21,019 nucleotides of DNA from Bipolaris cookei (Eukaryota; Ascomycota; Dothideomycetes; Pleosporales; Pleosporaceae), in assembly GCA_002286855.1 (NCBI GenBank), contig NRSV01000115.1, positions 1 through 21,019 of the forward strand, written 5' to 3'. Below the pieces are notes generated by a model. It made no database searches. It was given only the letters and a program-made list of their open reading frames with translations, and had not been told where the DNA came from. A program made the position numbers and the translations under genes. Of this stretch, positions 1 to 9,805 are shown piece by piece. Numbering within the stretch: position 1 is the first letter of the stretch; each line of letters opens with the position of its first letter.

Positions 1-1
1 T

Positions 2-1458
2 CATTCGTACAACAATCAGTTGAAAGGCGAATGGTACAAGTACATGCTAAAGGTTCACGACAAGTACGGACCCATTGTGCGCGTTGGTCCAGACCACCTT
101 GCAGTTGATGGCAGTATTGGCTGGTCCGAGGTTTTCAGCCACAAGAGAGCTAACCGCCAGGAATTCGGACGGTATCCCGGATTCTACAGCCCTGGGAAAG
201 ACGACCCCATCGATTTGTTCTCAGCAGACCGAACAGGCCACCGACGGCAGCGTCGGTTACTGTCCCACGCCTTCTCCGACGCGTCTATGTACGAACAGGA
301 GGCCCTGATCACAACCCATGTCAACCTCCTCATCTCGCGGTTGCACACCTTTGCCGAGCGGAACGAGCCTCTTGACGCTGTCCAGTGGTATAGTTTTGCC
401 ACCTTTGATATCATCGGCGATCTAGCCTTTGGGAAGTCGTTTGGCTGCCTTGAAAACAACGATTTGCACCCGTGGGTGGCCAATATGTTTAACACGGTCA
501 AAGCAGCCCTCCTAATACAGTTCCTAAACCAAAATTCTCTGTTGCGGCCTTTTGGGAGAGTGTTGGGGAAGAAACTGTTGGCTCAGCGAAGAGAGCATTC
601 TGAGTTTGCGGCTGAAAGGGTCAGACAAAGGCTGTCCCTCGATCCAGCAGCGAATAGCCGCAAAGACTTTGTAACATATATCCTGCGCCACAACGACGAG
701 AAGGGAATGAGCGAGGGTGAGATCCTGGGCAATCTCAACAAGATCATCGTCGCTGGGAGCGAGACCACAGCAACCACGCTATCAGCATTGACGTTTTACC
801 TGACGCAGAATGAACAGGCATTGAGAAGGCTCAGAGAGGAGATAAGACAGGCGTTCTCTTCGGAGGATCAGATCACGATGAGGTCGACTGCTCACCTTTC
901 TTACCTGCACGCGTGTCTCCAGGAAGGATTGAGAATCTACCCTCCTACTGCAGAAACCCCGCCGCGCGTGTCTCCTGGTGATTTTATTGCAGGAAAATAT
1001 GTTCCTGAAGGAGTAGGCTCCAGGATCCTTGCTCGAGGAAAAAGCAGCGACTAACAGACGCGTAGACCCGAATTTCGATATACCAATGGGCCTCATACCA
1101 TTCCGCGCGTAATTTCGTGAAGCCGTCCGAGTTCAAACCGGAACGCTGGCTACCACCCGCGCATCCTTTCCACGATCCAGTTTTCAACGGCGACAACAAG
1201 GAAGCGTTCAATGCCTTCTCCTATGGTCCCCGTAACTGCATTGGGAAGAATCTTGCTTATGCCGAGCTTAGGCTCATTGCGACCCGTGTCCTCTGGAACT
1301 TTGATATTTCTTTAGTCGATGGATATGAAGGTTGGAATGAGCACCACAAGGTCTTTAACATCTGGCAAAAGACCCCATTGATGGTTCGGCTCAGCCGTGT
1401 GGTAAGGCCGGAGAGTGCGCAGGCTTCTAAGCTTCCGCTTCTGGATTCCGGCAGGTAG
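2..1458 (+). CDS. Cytochrome P450 monooxygenase, 5'-partial, two exons
   Basis: Heme-thiolate monooxygenase, presumably ER-bound, likely to oxidise the diterpene scaffold made by its neighbours. Exon 1 is open to the window edge (2-1012). A 53-nt intron (1013-1065; donor GTAGGC, CTAAC branch site, TAG acceptor) joins GKYVPEG to TRISIYQWASYHS in frame. Exon 2 is 1066-1458. The 467 visible residues hold the I-helix AGSETT (visible residues 251-256), the K-helix ExxR as EGLR (308-311), FKPERW (360-365) and the heme loop FSYGPRNCIGKN with the Cys ligand near residue 395. The reading frame enters at about the YGPIVRV segment, so the membrane anchor and some 40-60 residues lie off the window. The sequence style is that of fungal P450s often labelled benzoate 4-monooxygenase-like or isotrichodermin-hydroxylase-like; substrate is unknown. 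Without the intron the gene would wrongly appear to stop at 1054. Confidence 0.93.
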
Positions 1459-1699
1459 AGCGCGTAGACTAGAAAAACACCAATATACGGAGCAAAAGTC
1501 AGTATAATCCCATTTAGGCAGAAATACTTTGTGGATGTCCCGACAAATCTTTTGTAGAGGCAGCTCCAACTCGGAGTGGATCCGAGGCAGTCGGAGATGA
1601 TCCCGCCCAGTTTAGTACCGTGTTTCGTACCAAAAACCAACATCAATATAAATGTATTTACATCCTTTCACAAAGCTTGTAGAAAAATACCTTAGGACA
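1459..1699. promoter_or_regulatory. Intergenic promoter region of the TauD-type gene, with an inverted repeat
   Basis: Short spacer between two genes in tandem. It contains a perfect inverted repeat CTCGGA-N5-TCCGAG (1570-1575 and 1581-1586) followed by another TCGGAG (1591-1596). This is the CGG...CCG form (CGG-N7-CCG) bound by many fungal Zn2Cys6 regulators. Its position about 115-130 nt upstream of the preferred start is suitable for a cluster-specific activator. The function is inferred from the pattern only. Confidence 0.35.
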
Positions 1700-2923
1700 A
1701 TGGACCCCGTGGTTGCCAAAATGTACGACAAGCTGAACACCGATATCAAAGCGAAAACCTTTCTCGGAAACAGAACGTATCTCAAAGGTTCTGGTGCACT
1801 AGATTCTTTTAAAACAGTGGACCTGACACCTGTTCTTGGGACAGAATACGTTGACGCAAGATTGGCCGAATGGATGACAGCTCCAAACGCCGATGTCATG
1901 TTACGCGATCTCGCTATTAAGAGTGTGTGCTACCAGATAAAGATAGATGAATACTGTGCTGACAGTATAGCTAGTATCTGAGAGAGGTGTTGTATTTTTC
2001 CGCGTCCAAGATGATTTGACAAATGAAATGCAGAAGCAGCTTATGCAACGACTGGGCGAACTGTCTGGCAAACCGAAAACGTCAGGTCTACATGTACATC
2101 CAGTAATAAGCTCAGACCGGACGCTGGCAAACGATTTGGAGATTAGTGTCATCAGTACAGAGTTGGGTCCTGGAAGGCAGATGGCTGCCGTAAACCCTGG
2201 GCAGTGGCACACCGACATCGCTTTTGAACCGGTTCCAGCAGACTATACTTCATTACGCCTTACAAAGCTTCCAAAAACAGGTGGAGGTGAGTTTGAATCT
2301 TGATGACGCGCCTTGCGTACGAAATCTAACCCTGCGCAGATACAATTTGGGCTTCAGGCTATGAAATCTATGATAGAATATCCCCCTCATATCGTCGGTT
2401 CCTTGAAGGACTTACGGCTACATTTGCGCTGCCTAGTATCAACACAGCCACGCAGCGCCTTGGAAGTTCCTTGTATGACGCGCCGCGCGGGTCTCCCGAC
2501 AACGTCGGAACAGATCTGAAAGCCGTTCACCCTGTCGTGCGGACAAATCCCGTAACGGGTTGGAAGAGTATCTACCCAATCGGGCTACATGTCTCACACA
2601 TCAATGGTGTCACACTAGAGGAGAGTCAAAACTTGTGTGATTGGTTTTTGCAGATGATCTATCGAAACCATGATCTTCAAGTTAGGTTTAAATGGCAGAA
2701 TAAGAATGATATCGGTGAGCAATATTTCTGCTTCTGATCAACGTAGACTGACACTCTTTTAGCAATCTGGGACAATCGAAGTGTCTTTCACGCAGCCACA
2801 TTTGACTTTGAAGGGTTAGGAGAGCGTCTTGGTAATCGTGCTGTAGGGGTGGGCGAAAGACCTTTCTTCGATCCGAACAGCACTTCAAGACGAGAATCCC
2901 TTAATCTGCCAAACTACGTGTGA
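1700..2923 (+). CDS. TauD/TfdA-family 2-oxoglutarate-Fe(II) dioxygenase, four exons
   Basis: Non-heme iron oxygenase of the fungal alpha-ketoglutarate-dependent (sulfonate/taurine-type) group, expected to couple 2OG decarboxylation to hydroxylation or desaturation. Exons are 1700-1922, 1975-2286, 2340-2714 and 2763-2923; the introns are 48-53 nt (donors GTGTGT, GTGAGT, GTGAGC) and every junction restores family sequence (AIKISERGVVFFR, TGGDTIWASGYEIYD, NDIAIWDNRSVFH). The product is 356 residues. Iron ligands are HTD (residues 153-155) and the distal His in NRSVFHAA (His313); Arg325 and Arg329 are the candidate 2OG-carboxylate binders. The 160-residue spacing between the histidines fits TauD. 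The Met at 1700 was chosen for its strong context (ACAATGG); an in-frame ATG at 1652 would add 16 residues but sits in poor context. It is tandem with the P450. A tailoring role in the diterpenoid pathway is inferred from position; sulfonate scavenging is the alternative. Confidence 0.92.
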
Positions 2924-3593
2924 CATAGTACCGCACTTAAATTAAACTATTCTCTAATTCATCAAACATTATATCACGAACATGTCTATTCCACGTTCTA
3001 GTAAAGCAAAAAAATCGAAGTGGAGTGCTAAGCTAGCTTCCTAGAAAGAATAGTACAAGCGCTACTCGGGTCCAACCGAACGGCCGCTGTACTAGCAGAA
3101 TTTCAATGAAATTGCCCGTGCTCCGCACGGGCCTATCACCTCGACGATAATGATCACCTTAATGACAACAATGTATTTCAATCGCCAATTTATGCCAAAT
3201 AGATTTAAAAAAAAGTAAGGTGTATAATCTTAGAAATTTGAGATTTATTATGAAAGCACTCCCCGTTCATATAGTATCGAATTTGGGCCATAGTGGTAGC
3301 TGCTATCATCGCTATTGTCGCTATCACTTGCATTAATTTCACCATCCCCTATAGCTTTGTCAGCATTATTGATGGTAGTATCGACACTAATACACGACTC
3401 TGTAGAAGTGGATTCTGCGCAATCTTCTTAAGTATACTAAGTAAAGTATTCTAGGTCCTGTAACAGCCTGGTGGCTAGTGAGTTTCGTATATGTATCGAC
3501 AAGTTAATAAATATTGTACACTACGAACGTAGCTGGCGTACAATCCGTTATTATAACACCCTTACGATACTTGGAGTTGCTATTTTGAAGTAT
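2924..3593. other. AT-rich intergenic stretch with a GC hairpin
   Basis: No gene is supported. A perfect hairpin GCCCGTGC-TCC-GCACGGGC lies at 3114-3132, immediately after a near-palindrome AATTTCAATGAAATT (3100-3114). A 12-nt string TAAGTATACTAA at 3429-3440 recurs at 5489-5500, the far side of the transposase relic, and may mark the ends of that element. The surroundings are AT-rich with many TAG/CTA trinucleotides, as in mutated repeat DNA. Confidence 0.4.
3114..3132. repeat. Perfect 8-bp inverted repeat with 3-nt loop
   Basis: The arms GCCCGTGC (3114-3121) and GCACGGGC (3125-3132) are exactly complementary. They lie between the TauD-type gene and the transposon relic. This is not a bacterial-type terminator, since there is no adjacent T-tract in a eukaryotic setting. 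It may be a transposon end or footprint. Confidence 0.5.
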
Positions 3594-5070
3594 TCATTCC
3601 CAATTCATCAAGGCCTTGGTATTGTAGTCATTGTCGTTAGCGTTCATGTGTTGCCAGCGCGCAACATTGCGCTGTTTTGTGTTACCGCCCGCCATACGCT
3701 TAGTATATTTACAACTAAAGTTCCTAATAGTTGTTAGGAAGATATGCCTCCATTTATTGAAAATAAATGCAGGCTTATGAAGTCGCTTCATAGCTATCTT
3801 TACCTCAAGACGGGCAAGGTTATTAACCTGGCACTGCTGCACTATTTGCCGCGCGTCTTCAGCGTATATTATGCCACCTTTGCTCTCTACAACCCGCTTC
3901 TTACGACGTCTTCGCTTCTCCTTAGCAAGGACAGCAGCCTCAGTTTTGTGCAGCTCACGATTGAAGCCCTCGGCGTTGCGGGCAAGAGCTGAGACGCCAC
4001 GAAGGTGACGGATCACATCGGCCGCGACCTGACGGAGGAGGTGTTGATGGATTACGGCGCAAACGAACGGCTCTTGTAACTCGATCTGTCGCACTGTTTT
4101 TGGTGTATGCTAAGTAGCGTCGCCAGGCTTAGGATCTTTAGGATCTGGTGTTGCAGCTTATGGTTGAGGCCGCCGCACTAGCTGTGCCGTCTCTAGGTCT
4201 ATCTTAACGGGGTAGAAGCGTCGCACAGGCGCTCGAGATGGTAATGAGACGAGCGGAGGCGGCGAGGATATATTAAAAGGTGAATCGGCGCGCTGTACAA
4301 GTGGTAGTAGTGGTGTAGCTGAGTGGTCACTATTGCTAGAATGGCAACCTTCTTGGGTGCGAAAATGCGCTAATACGATGTCAGGTTTGTACAGCATTAT
4401 GCTTGTACGGCGCCAACCTAAATAGATTGTAGAGTTTGTAAATGTCAAGCACCGGATCTCCTCTATTGCAGCGATAGAGTTGGCCTTGTTGGTCTCGCGC
4501 GAGCCTGTACGAGAGGCGTATTTAAGCGTCTTGCCGTGATACCACTTGAACGGTTGAAAGCAACCCACATCTAGAGGCTGGACGAGGTGGGAGGGCAAAG
4601 AGCTGTATCTTGTTGTCTTCGGCAAGCTCACAAAACTCCATTGTATAGTGAGATTTATGCCCATCTATTAGCAATAAGCGCCAAGCTCCATGGCGATCAC
4701 GGCTTGCCACCTTGTTGAAGTGTTAAATCTAGGTGCACGCAGGTTGGTCGTTACTATAACCACTATCGAACACGCCTACAAGATACCTATCAGGTAGATC
4801 TACAATCCAATAATCCGTCATAGTAGCAGCTTTAACGATAATAAGAGGTGGAATAACCTCGCCTATATCCCGGATGCACTTAATAAGAGTAAGACGCTCG
4901 CGATTGTTGCTGTTGTGGTCACTAATATGGAAGTATGGAGAAACGCTACGGTCATTAAGTTGTTTTGCTGCGAATTGAACGTTGATAGAGAAGAAGTACC
5001 AATATCGTCACCGTTACACAAAAGCGGCTTATGAAAACGAGTATTGTGAGGGGGTGGGCTGGGTTAGGTT
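3594..5070 (-). pseudogene. Decayed pogo/Fot1-type transposase (DDE_1 family)
   Basis: Relic of a Tc1/mariner-superfamily pogo transposase, read right to left. From about 5000 the minus strand reads NNRERLTLIKCIRD, then VIPPLIIVKAAT, then RLLLIDGHKSHYTMEFC (about 4630-4690), then QPLDVGCFQPFKWYH, TKSTIYLGW-like sequence, and a C-terminal tail EAAVLAKEKRRRRKKRV typical of these enzymes. The frame is broken by stops near 4730, a frameshift near 4590 and two in-frame stops between 4094 and 4158. The N-terminal helix-turn-helix part, expected at about 5070-5450, is too decayed to recognise. It separates the P450/TauD pair from the GGPPS/HMGR pair and cannot encode an active enzyme. Confidence 0.85.
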
Positions 5071-5584
5071 GGGTTGATTAATACAGAGATACTATGGCTC
5101 TAAAAAGAAGCTTAAGAACCTTATAGTATTGCCAATCTCCAGCTCCATCAAGATAGAAGCGTACGCTGGGCTTTTAGTGTACGTTATGCTCCTACAATAT
5201 ACAATGCCTTGGACCTAAGTAATGCATGTGGCGCTTTCAACACGAGCTCCGCCACCAGCTGCAGGTAAGCGATGAGGACCACGATTCTCTGTGCATTTTC
5301 GCCTTGCGTAGAGCCAACTATGAAGCGTTCTAGACATGTGAAACAGCGTCGCGATCGTAGCCAACGGACCATAATCAGCCACGGCTGTGCAGGGTCTGGA
5401 GATACAAGGCAAAAGCGCAAGCTTCTGTTAACACAATCCGACGTTCACACCAAGTAAAAAAAGACGCTTGTTAGACGATGATATGTTCTAAGTATACTAA
5501 ACCACATAACGAATGTAAATCGCCTAGTAACTACCCACTCTACCACTTATCACCTAATTCTCCTTAGATACCATAAGAGAACTA

Positions 5585-7375
5585 CTAGACTGGTAGATTG
5601 TTAAGCATTATCGACAACAGTGCTTCTAGCTGCGGGTTTTTCTGATGGATTCTACTAATCAAGGCCTCAAGCTGTTTAAACAAATCATCCAAAATCTGCC
5701 TTGTGTAGGCAAAACTGCCCGCTCTCTCAAGACGACTGACCACATGTCTTTTCACCATGTCGTCAGTTGTCTTTGTCGCTAGAATCCGAATGATCTCGCC
5801 CTTGATGCTGTTCTCCTCATTGGTATCGATCCTATCGTTGCTCCATATAGCGTGGAGAAGGGGGAAGGAGAATTTTCCTTCCGTGAGATCTTCACAGAAA
5901 CAGCCTTTCGACTCGGTAATCTGTTTTGATTGTTAAGCTAGGACGAACGAACAACAGAGGTAATGGCTTAACGATAAGAAAAGAAGAAGCAAGTTAAAGG
6001 AAGAAAACTTACAGCAGCCTCCTTCATATTTTTATAATCATCCACAATCTGATAAATAACCCCAAACAGATCCACCACCTGGTCAAGTAGAAGCAACACT
6101 TCCTCATCAGGATGGTGCCAACTACGACCATTGGAGACATCGTGAACGTCGATTTCATAGTCGCCGTTATTAAGACTAATAGCAGGTGCGGGAACACAGC
6201 ACTTCATTAGTCGAAGAGCTAGCCTGAACAGTCCCCCTGTCTTGTGATGAACCATCTGCAGGTACTCGGCTTCAGTGGGTGGCTGCAGCGTATCACGCCA
6301 GTAGAGCTCCATGCCCTGCCCTCTATGTAGATTAAGGAGTTCTTCGTTAAAGACACGAGATGCCTGTGTCCAGCACCCGCTATATCCACCGACATTGTCA
6401 TCTTCTTCTGGCCTTCGCAATTTTCGAAGCTCATATTCCGCAGCGAAATAAATGTAATTTGCGGCGTTGATGGTTTGGGCGACCCCGTAGACGTGGTGGC
6501 TTGCCAGAGAGCCGCGGCGGAATTTCGAATCGTCTTGGATGTCGTCAATCCTGCTTTGTCCATTTCAATTAACCTTTCTAGTTTCTTTTTCCTCACACCC
6601 TCACACGTGCCGCCCAATTTATTTTCCTGCTAGGAGTGGGGATAGAGCTGACAATAATCAAGCGATCGACATGACAAACGCATAATGCAGGGGGCCTGCA
6701 CCTACTTCGCATCCCGCCGTACTAATGGCTTGATCGTTGACAACTCTGCTTAGGGGCAAAATGCGGAATATAGTAAATGGATAAAGACGATACACACAGG
6801 TTAGCGACTTACAATAATGAGCTGTTGTGTAGTAACTCGACAACATGATTTATCGTCTCAAAAGATTCTTGTCCAATTCCAAGCCACACGTTTAGAGCCG
6901 ACATGAACTTGCGCCGGAAGTTCTTGCCGCTTTTAGAGGCTATGTAGTTGTAAGGCTTCGTGATCACCTTTAAATCTCGTATAAATATTAGATGCGAAGA
7001 GTATAGTAAGGTGCGTAGATTTTAGGGGAGATACTGCTTTGGTAGACGTAGGCATTGTATTGGGTTACGAAAACGTACCTTTTCGTCCTCTTCCTTCCAA
7101 TACTTCAGAGACTCTAGATCGATATGCAGTGGTGGGGAGTATGCATGTTCAACGGCCGCTTCCTTAGATCCATCGTATTGCTGAGGAAGTATGCTTCTTT
7201 CAAGCTCGCTCAGCTTGGGGGGGCCGGCACCACCGCTTTCAGCACAGTAACTCGATGGGAGCGCATCGTTGGTACATTGTAGGGTGCTTGGAGCGTCGCC
7301 GCTATCCTTGAAATCGCTGTCGGAGAGCGATGAGAGTACTGAGTCTCTAGGGCTCGGCCAAGGCCTCTTCTCCAT
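5585..7375 (-). CDS. Geranylgeranyl diphosphate synthase, four exons
   Basis: Trans-isoprenyl diphosphate synthase that condenses IPP with allylic diphosphates to make the C20 precursor GGPP. Exons (5' to 3') are 7375-7079, 6967-6813, 6550-6013 and 5920-5585; introns are 111, 262 and 92 nt with donors GTACGT, GTAAGT and GTAAGT. The 441-residue product shows KPYNYIASKSGK, the first aspartate-rich motif DDIQD (residues 153-157) followed by SKFRRG, MVHHKTGGLF, the second motif DDYKN (321-325) and EDLTEGKFSFPLLHAI. The first ~95 residues are a Ser/Pro-rich extension without a domain I recognise. The two Asp-rich motifs are about 168 residues apart, somewhat more than usual, because of an acidic/His-rich insert before LLLLDQVVDLFGVIYQ. 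The first intron ends in AAG and the second is unusually long; both splices restore family sequence (EKVITKPYNY and SSLLIDDIQDD). Divergent from the HMG-CoA reductase gene, consistent with co-regulation and a dedicated precursor supply. Confidence 0.93.
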
Positions 7376-8137
7376 GTTGCGATGGGCGGCGGCGGAAGCT
7401 ATAGAAGAATTGTTGTAGCGTCTCTATAGTTGCTTGCGCGAAAGCAGGAACTTATGTGTAAGAATGAAGGTGTCGGCAGTCTCTGCAGTCTCTACTTATA
7501 GTTGTTTTCCTCTGCTTTCTTGTTATAACGCTTTTTCTATCTGCTACTCCGTGATATTTTAATGTTCTCCGCTTGAGGCTAAGTAGGTTAGTAGGACGCT
7601 TAAAGCGGCTGAGTTCTATATTGCGGAGATCTGGTCACACGGCGAGTTAAAGATAGGATCAAATGGAATCACCGAGATCTTCCCGATGAAAACTGTTCGC
7701 TAACCAGCCGTTAAGCCCCGATGACTAGACGAGGAGGGATAGTCCGGTATTGTAGGCGAGCGTTGAGCGCGAGAGAGACGGATGATAAAGACGCTAGGCG
7801 TTGCGAATCGGTTCACGGACCTTCGGCATCGGAACCGACGCTACTATGTGCAAGAATTGAATCAAGGTTAGAGGCACTGATTTGTTCCGTATTTATGTCC
7901 TCTTATCTTCATACAGATGTTAGTGGGTAGTTAACTAAGTTTCTTCTAGACCTGGTCCGTTCACTTCTACAAGGTTGAGACCGCACGATTTCTACAATAT
8001 GGTGTGTACGACTCTTCATGACAACTGGCGACGACTGCCGCTCGTTCGCGACGACAAAAATATTATCGGAAAAGTAAGCATTGTCACCAGAGCTCCTCTA
8101 TTCGTAATTCTGACCTAGCTAGTGGCCGTGCGGATTT
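7376..8137. promoter_or_regulatory. Bidirectional promoter region between GGPPS and HMG-CoA reductase
   Basis: A 762-nt spacer between two head-to-head precursor-supply genes. It contains an inverted repeat TCGGTTC (7808-7814) / GAACCGA (7832-7838) around ACGGACCTTCGGCATCG, giving a cluster of CGG/CCG triplets of the kind bound by Zn2Cys6 regulators. A 69-codon open frame at 7721-7930 has no family features and is treated as chance. Regulatory function is inferred from layout. Confidence 0.5.
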
Positions 8138-9805
8138 ATGGTGCAGCAGCCGTTTACCGCGAATGAGTATATTCTTACTACAAATGAACAAGAATATTGG
8201 AGTAGATGCTTGGACCACGTAAGAACAAGGCTTGACCACCACAATGCTACCCTGCTCCTGGAAAGCGTATGTGCTAGTGTCCGTCCTTGGCCTCTCATAG
8301 CCGCATATTGTTTGCTGGCTGCCATCTCAATCGCTTCAGTACTCAGATGGTTGTTAAAAGATAGATGCCAAGTGAAGAAAGCCGACCTAACTATTCAAAA
8401 GCCGGGCCTGAGTAGGCACGGTCGGTTTCAGCCGAATCTAAATCAGTCGGGAAAAGTGCGTGCGAGTGCCCAGGGCATGCCAGCGGATGTGATGACCAAC
8501 CAGTTGTCTTCTAGAACGGACGACGCCATTGTTCGCCTTGGTATCGACAATCGTGTGCGGCTGCACAGCCTCGAGAAGCAACTCGGCGGCGATACTACCC
8601 GAGCGGTTCGCGTTCGGAGGAGAATCGTAGCACATAAAGTAGCCACGAACTTGCCGACTATCTCGTTCCCACAAGATATGCAGGGCTTGCCCATGGCGCA
8701 CTTTGACTACGATCGTGTGCAAGGCACCTGCTGCGAGAACGTCATCGGCTATGTGCCTGTGCCTGTGGGCGTAGCAGGTCCACTCAAAATTGGCGGTGAA
8801 CACATCTTCATCCCTCTGGCGACTACTGAGGGCGCCCTGGTAGCCAGCACCAATCGCGGATGCGCCGCCATCAACGCCAGTAGCAGCCATGGCGTCACCT
8901 CGTTGCTGCTAGAAGATGGAGGCATGACCCGCGGGCCGTGCGTGCGCTTCCCGACTCTAGAGCGCGCCGTCGATGCCCGGGCCTGGCTGCTATCTGAAGC
9001 GGGATGGCAGGCAGTTCGCTCTGCATTCGACTCGACTAGCTCGTTCGCACGCTTGCGGAGCTTGCGAACTGCTGTCGTGGGCTCGGAGCTATTCATTCGC
9101 TTCAAGGCGACCACGGGTGACGCCATGGGGATGAATATGCTCTCCAAAGGTGTCGAGCGTGCCCTGGATGCTATAGTATCATGCGGAGGATTTGACGATA
9201 TGATCGTCGTGGCACTATCTGGTAATTACTGCACTGACAAAAAGGCCGCCGCCATCAACTGGATTGACGGGCGTGGCAAGAGTGTTGTCGCTCAGGCTAG
9301 GATCACAGCCGATGTGCTGAAGCAAACCTTGAAGACGGACGCCAACAGCATTGTCGCGCTGAGCCAGAGTAAGAATCTAATCGGTAGCAGCCTCGCAGGG
9401 GCAATAGGTGGCTTCAATGCTCAAGCTGCAAACATTGTCGCTGCCATCTTCCTCGCCACTGGCCAGGACATCGCTCAGACGGTGGTGAGCAGCAACTGCC
9501 TCACTACGATGCAGAAGTGTGGAGAAGACCTGCTCATCAGTGTCACTATGCCATCTATAGAGGTTGGAACCGTGGGAGGGGGCACTGTGCTTCAGGCGCA
9601 GAGTACCATGCTCGACATGTTGGGCGTGCTTGGGACAAGCGAAAAGGCTCCTCCGGGAAGCAACGCAGGCAGCCTGGCATGCATCATCGCAGCCGCAGTT
9701 CTGGCCGGCGAGCTGAGTCTTTGTGCCGCTTTGGCCTCAGGTTCATTGGTCGCTAGCCACCTTAAGCTCAACCGCAAGATATCGACGGGCGGTAGTTGTA
9801 TTTGA
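8138..9805 (+). CDS. HMG-CoA reductase, short form, intronless
   Basis: Class I HMG-CoA reductase (NADPH), which reduces HMG-CoA to mevalonate. The 555-residue product has the whole catalytic domain: ENVIGYVPVPVGVAGPL (200-216), TTEGALVAS with catalytic Glu231, GDAMGMNM (327-334), DKKAAAINW with Lys368, GQDIAQTVVSSNC with Asp444, GTVGGGT (477-483) and the C-terminal catalytic His541 in SHLKLNR. Canonical DKKPAA reads DKKAAA and GQDPAQ reads GQDIAQ, both mild changes. Housekeeping fungal reductases exceed about 1000 residues and have a multi-span sterol-sensing region; this one has only one hydrophobic segment (about 52-72), so it should escape sterol-sensing-domain control. The ATG at 8138 follows an in-frame stop at 8120-8122, which fixes the 5' limit, although its initiation context is weak. 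Head-to-head with GGPPS; probably a pathway-dedicated paralogue that boosts mevalonate flux. Confidence 0.96.
   Translation: MVQQPFTANEYILTTNEQEYWSRCLDHVRTRLDHHNATLLLESVCASVRPWPLIAAYCLLAAISIASVLRWLLKDRCQVKKADLTIQKPGLSRHGRFQPNLNQSGKVRASAQGMPADVMTNQLSSRTDDAIVRLGIDNRVRLHSLEKQLGGDTTRAVRVRRRIVAHKVATNLPTISFPQDMQGLPMAHFDYDRVQGTCCENVIGYVPVPVGVAGPLKIGGEHIFIPLATTEGALVASTNRGCAAINASSSHGVTSLLLEDGGMTRGPCVRFPTLERAVDARAWLLSEAGWQAVRSAFDSTSSFARLRSLRTAVVGSELFIRFKATTGDAMGMNMLSKGVERALDAIVSCGGFDDMIVVALSGNYCTDKKAAAINWIDGRGKSVVAQARITADVLKQTLKTDANSIVALSQSKNLIGSSLAGAIGGFNAQAANIVAAIFLATGQDIAQTVVSSNCLTTMQKCGEDLLISVTMPSIEVGTVGGGTVLQAQSTMLDMLGVLGTSEKAPPGSNAGSLACIIAAAVLAGELSLCAALASGSLVASHLKLNRKISTGGSCI

Noticed and set aside
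1013..1065. Frameshift or premature stop in the P450 after GKYVPEG
   Set aside because: The break is explained by a 53-nt intron with a CTAAC branch site and TAG acceptor whose removal restores TRISIYQWASYHS in frame.
3122..3140. Rho-independent-style terminator at the GC hairpin
   Set aside because: Eukaryotic context, no T-tract, and the hairpin is about 190 nt beyond the nearest stop codon.
5184..5457. Open frames on both strands upstream of the first transposase relic
   Set aside because: They overlap in several frames and show no helix-turn-helix signature; probably decayed repeat DNA.
6658..6846. 62-codon frame on the minus strand within the GGPPS gene
   Set aside because: It lies almost wholly in the 262-nt second intron, whose splice sites join family-consistent exons.
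7721..7930. Small open frame in the GGPPS/HMGR promoter
   Set aside because: Arg/Ser-rich chance frame with no motif, lying within a divergent promoter.
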